From contig JAKONB010000439.1 of assembly GCA_022702195.1 (NCBI GenBank), positions 1 through 5,338 on the forward strand: DNA of 5,338 bases, in the 5' to 3' direction. Position numbers and translations under genes: made by a program. Positions 4,907 through 5,338 of this stretch are shown piece by piece; position 1 is the stretch's first letter, and every line of letters starts with the position of its first letter. This stretch comes from Beijerinckiaceae bacterium (GTDB taxonomy: Bacteria > Pseudomonadota > Alphaproteobacteria > Rhizobiales > Beijerinckiaceae). The notes beneath the pieces are model-generated. The model ran no database searches. It worked only from the letters and a program-made list of their open reading frames with translations, and had not been told where the DNA came from.

Positions 4907-5338
4907 GGGTGCCATCCCTGCCCTGTCCCGTCGTCCTCCGCCAGGAGGGCCGCGCGAATTTTCGAGGCGAATTGGCGTCGCCACATCACCCAGACCACCG
5001 CCGTGGTGGTCAGCACGAGCAGCAAGGGGCTCACGAACCAGCCCAGATAGGCGAGCGCGAAGAAGAAGGCCCGCTGCCCCCGGGCGAAGTGGCTGCCCGC
5101 CGCGATGTTCATCGCCGCCGCCCGCCGGGCCGCCCGCTCCATCTGCTCCTGCGAGGCGCCCGAGCCCTTGGGCGGCACCGAGCCGATCAGGATCGCGCCG
5201 TAATTGAACAGCCGGTAGGCCCAGGAGAATTTGAAGAAGGCGTAGACGAACACCACCGCCAGACCCGCGACCTTGACCTCCCAGGTCGCCCGCGTGGCGA
5301 TGGCCCCGAAGGGCAGCGAGCCGAACAGGGTCAGCACG
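4903..5338 (-). CDS. DUF599 family membrane protein (C-terminal part; start lies right of window)
   Basis: The frame is open from the right edge to TGA at 4905-4903, giving about 144 residues. Known DUF599 proteins are longer (roughly 230-240 residues), so the N-terminal third is outside the window, and the GTG at 5337 is probably an internal valine. The segment FKFSWAYRLFNYGAILIGSVP is typical of the family. Hydrophobic helices lie at about residues 22-52 and 90-117 of the visible part. Between them is a stretch of about 35 residues rich in Ala, Arg and Gln, probably an inter-helix loop. The function of DUF599 is unknown and it is expected in the inner membrane. The stop codon overlaps the start of the DUF3253 gene as ATGA, so the two are very likely one operon with coupled translation. 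Confidence 0.85.
   Translation of the reverse strand, partial: VLTLFGSLPFGAIATRATWEVKVAGLAVVFVYAFFKFSWAYRLFNYGAILIGSVPPKGSGASQEQMERAARRAAAMNIAAGSHFARGQRAFFFALAYLGWFVSPLLLVLTTTAVVWVMWRRQFASKIRAALLAEDDGTGQGWHP

Noticed and set aside
4331..5207. Plus-strand frames opposite the DUF3253 and DUF599 genes
   Set aside because: They have Arg/Ala/Pro-rich translations without motifs, while the minus strand has family signatures and an ATGA junction.

Overview
The window is high-GC, densely coding bacterial chromosome. Its EF-P sequence and gene content look like an alphaproteobacterium, most likely Methylobacterium or a relative in the Hyphomicrobiales. That placement rests on recognising the EF-P and its neighbours by eye, not on a search. 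No mobile element, CRISPR array, tRNA or rRNA is visible.

Layout, left to right: (1) the 3' part of a multi-pass membrane protein of the DUF1624 / heparan-alpha-glucosaminide N-acetyltransferase type, running in from the left edge (+). (2) A perfect 13-bp inverted repeat at the tail-to-tail junction with the next gene. (3) efp, elongation factor P (-). (4) A 160-bp divergent gap that must hold the efp and epmA/epmB promoters. It contains an inverted repeat and a possible 6-codon leader ORF that ends on the epmA start codon. (5) epmA (EF-P lysyltransferase) and epmB (radical-SAM lysine 2,3-aminomutase), translationally overlapped (+). (6) A YdcF/ElyC-type DUF218 membrane protein (+). (7) A DUF3253 protein with a long Ala/Lys/Arg tail (-), whose 3' end overlaps the DUF218 gene antisense by 43 bp. 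(8) A DUF599 membrane protein (-), cut by the right edge, which overlaps the DUF3253 gene start by 4 bp.

The core is a complete two-enzyme EF-P beta-lysylation locus. EpmB would isomerise L-lysine to (R)-beta-lysine. EpmA would activate it as the adenylate and attach it to Lys33 in the HPGKG loop of EF-P, and modified EF-P would rescue ribosomes stalled on polyproline. All expected catalytic landmarks are present: the CxxxCxxC cluster and PGGHGK lysine in EpmB, class II motifs 2 and 3 with the EpmA-type alanine in EpmA, and the target lysine in EF-P. This is a known system. The less ordinary features are the leader ORF and hairpin before epmA, the stop codon in the loop of the hairpin before efp, the antisense 3' overlap, and the H1-like tail on the DUF3253 protein.
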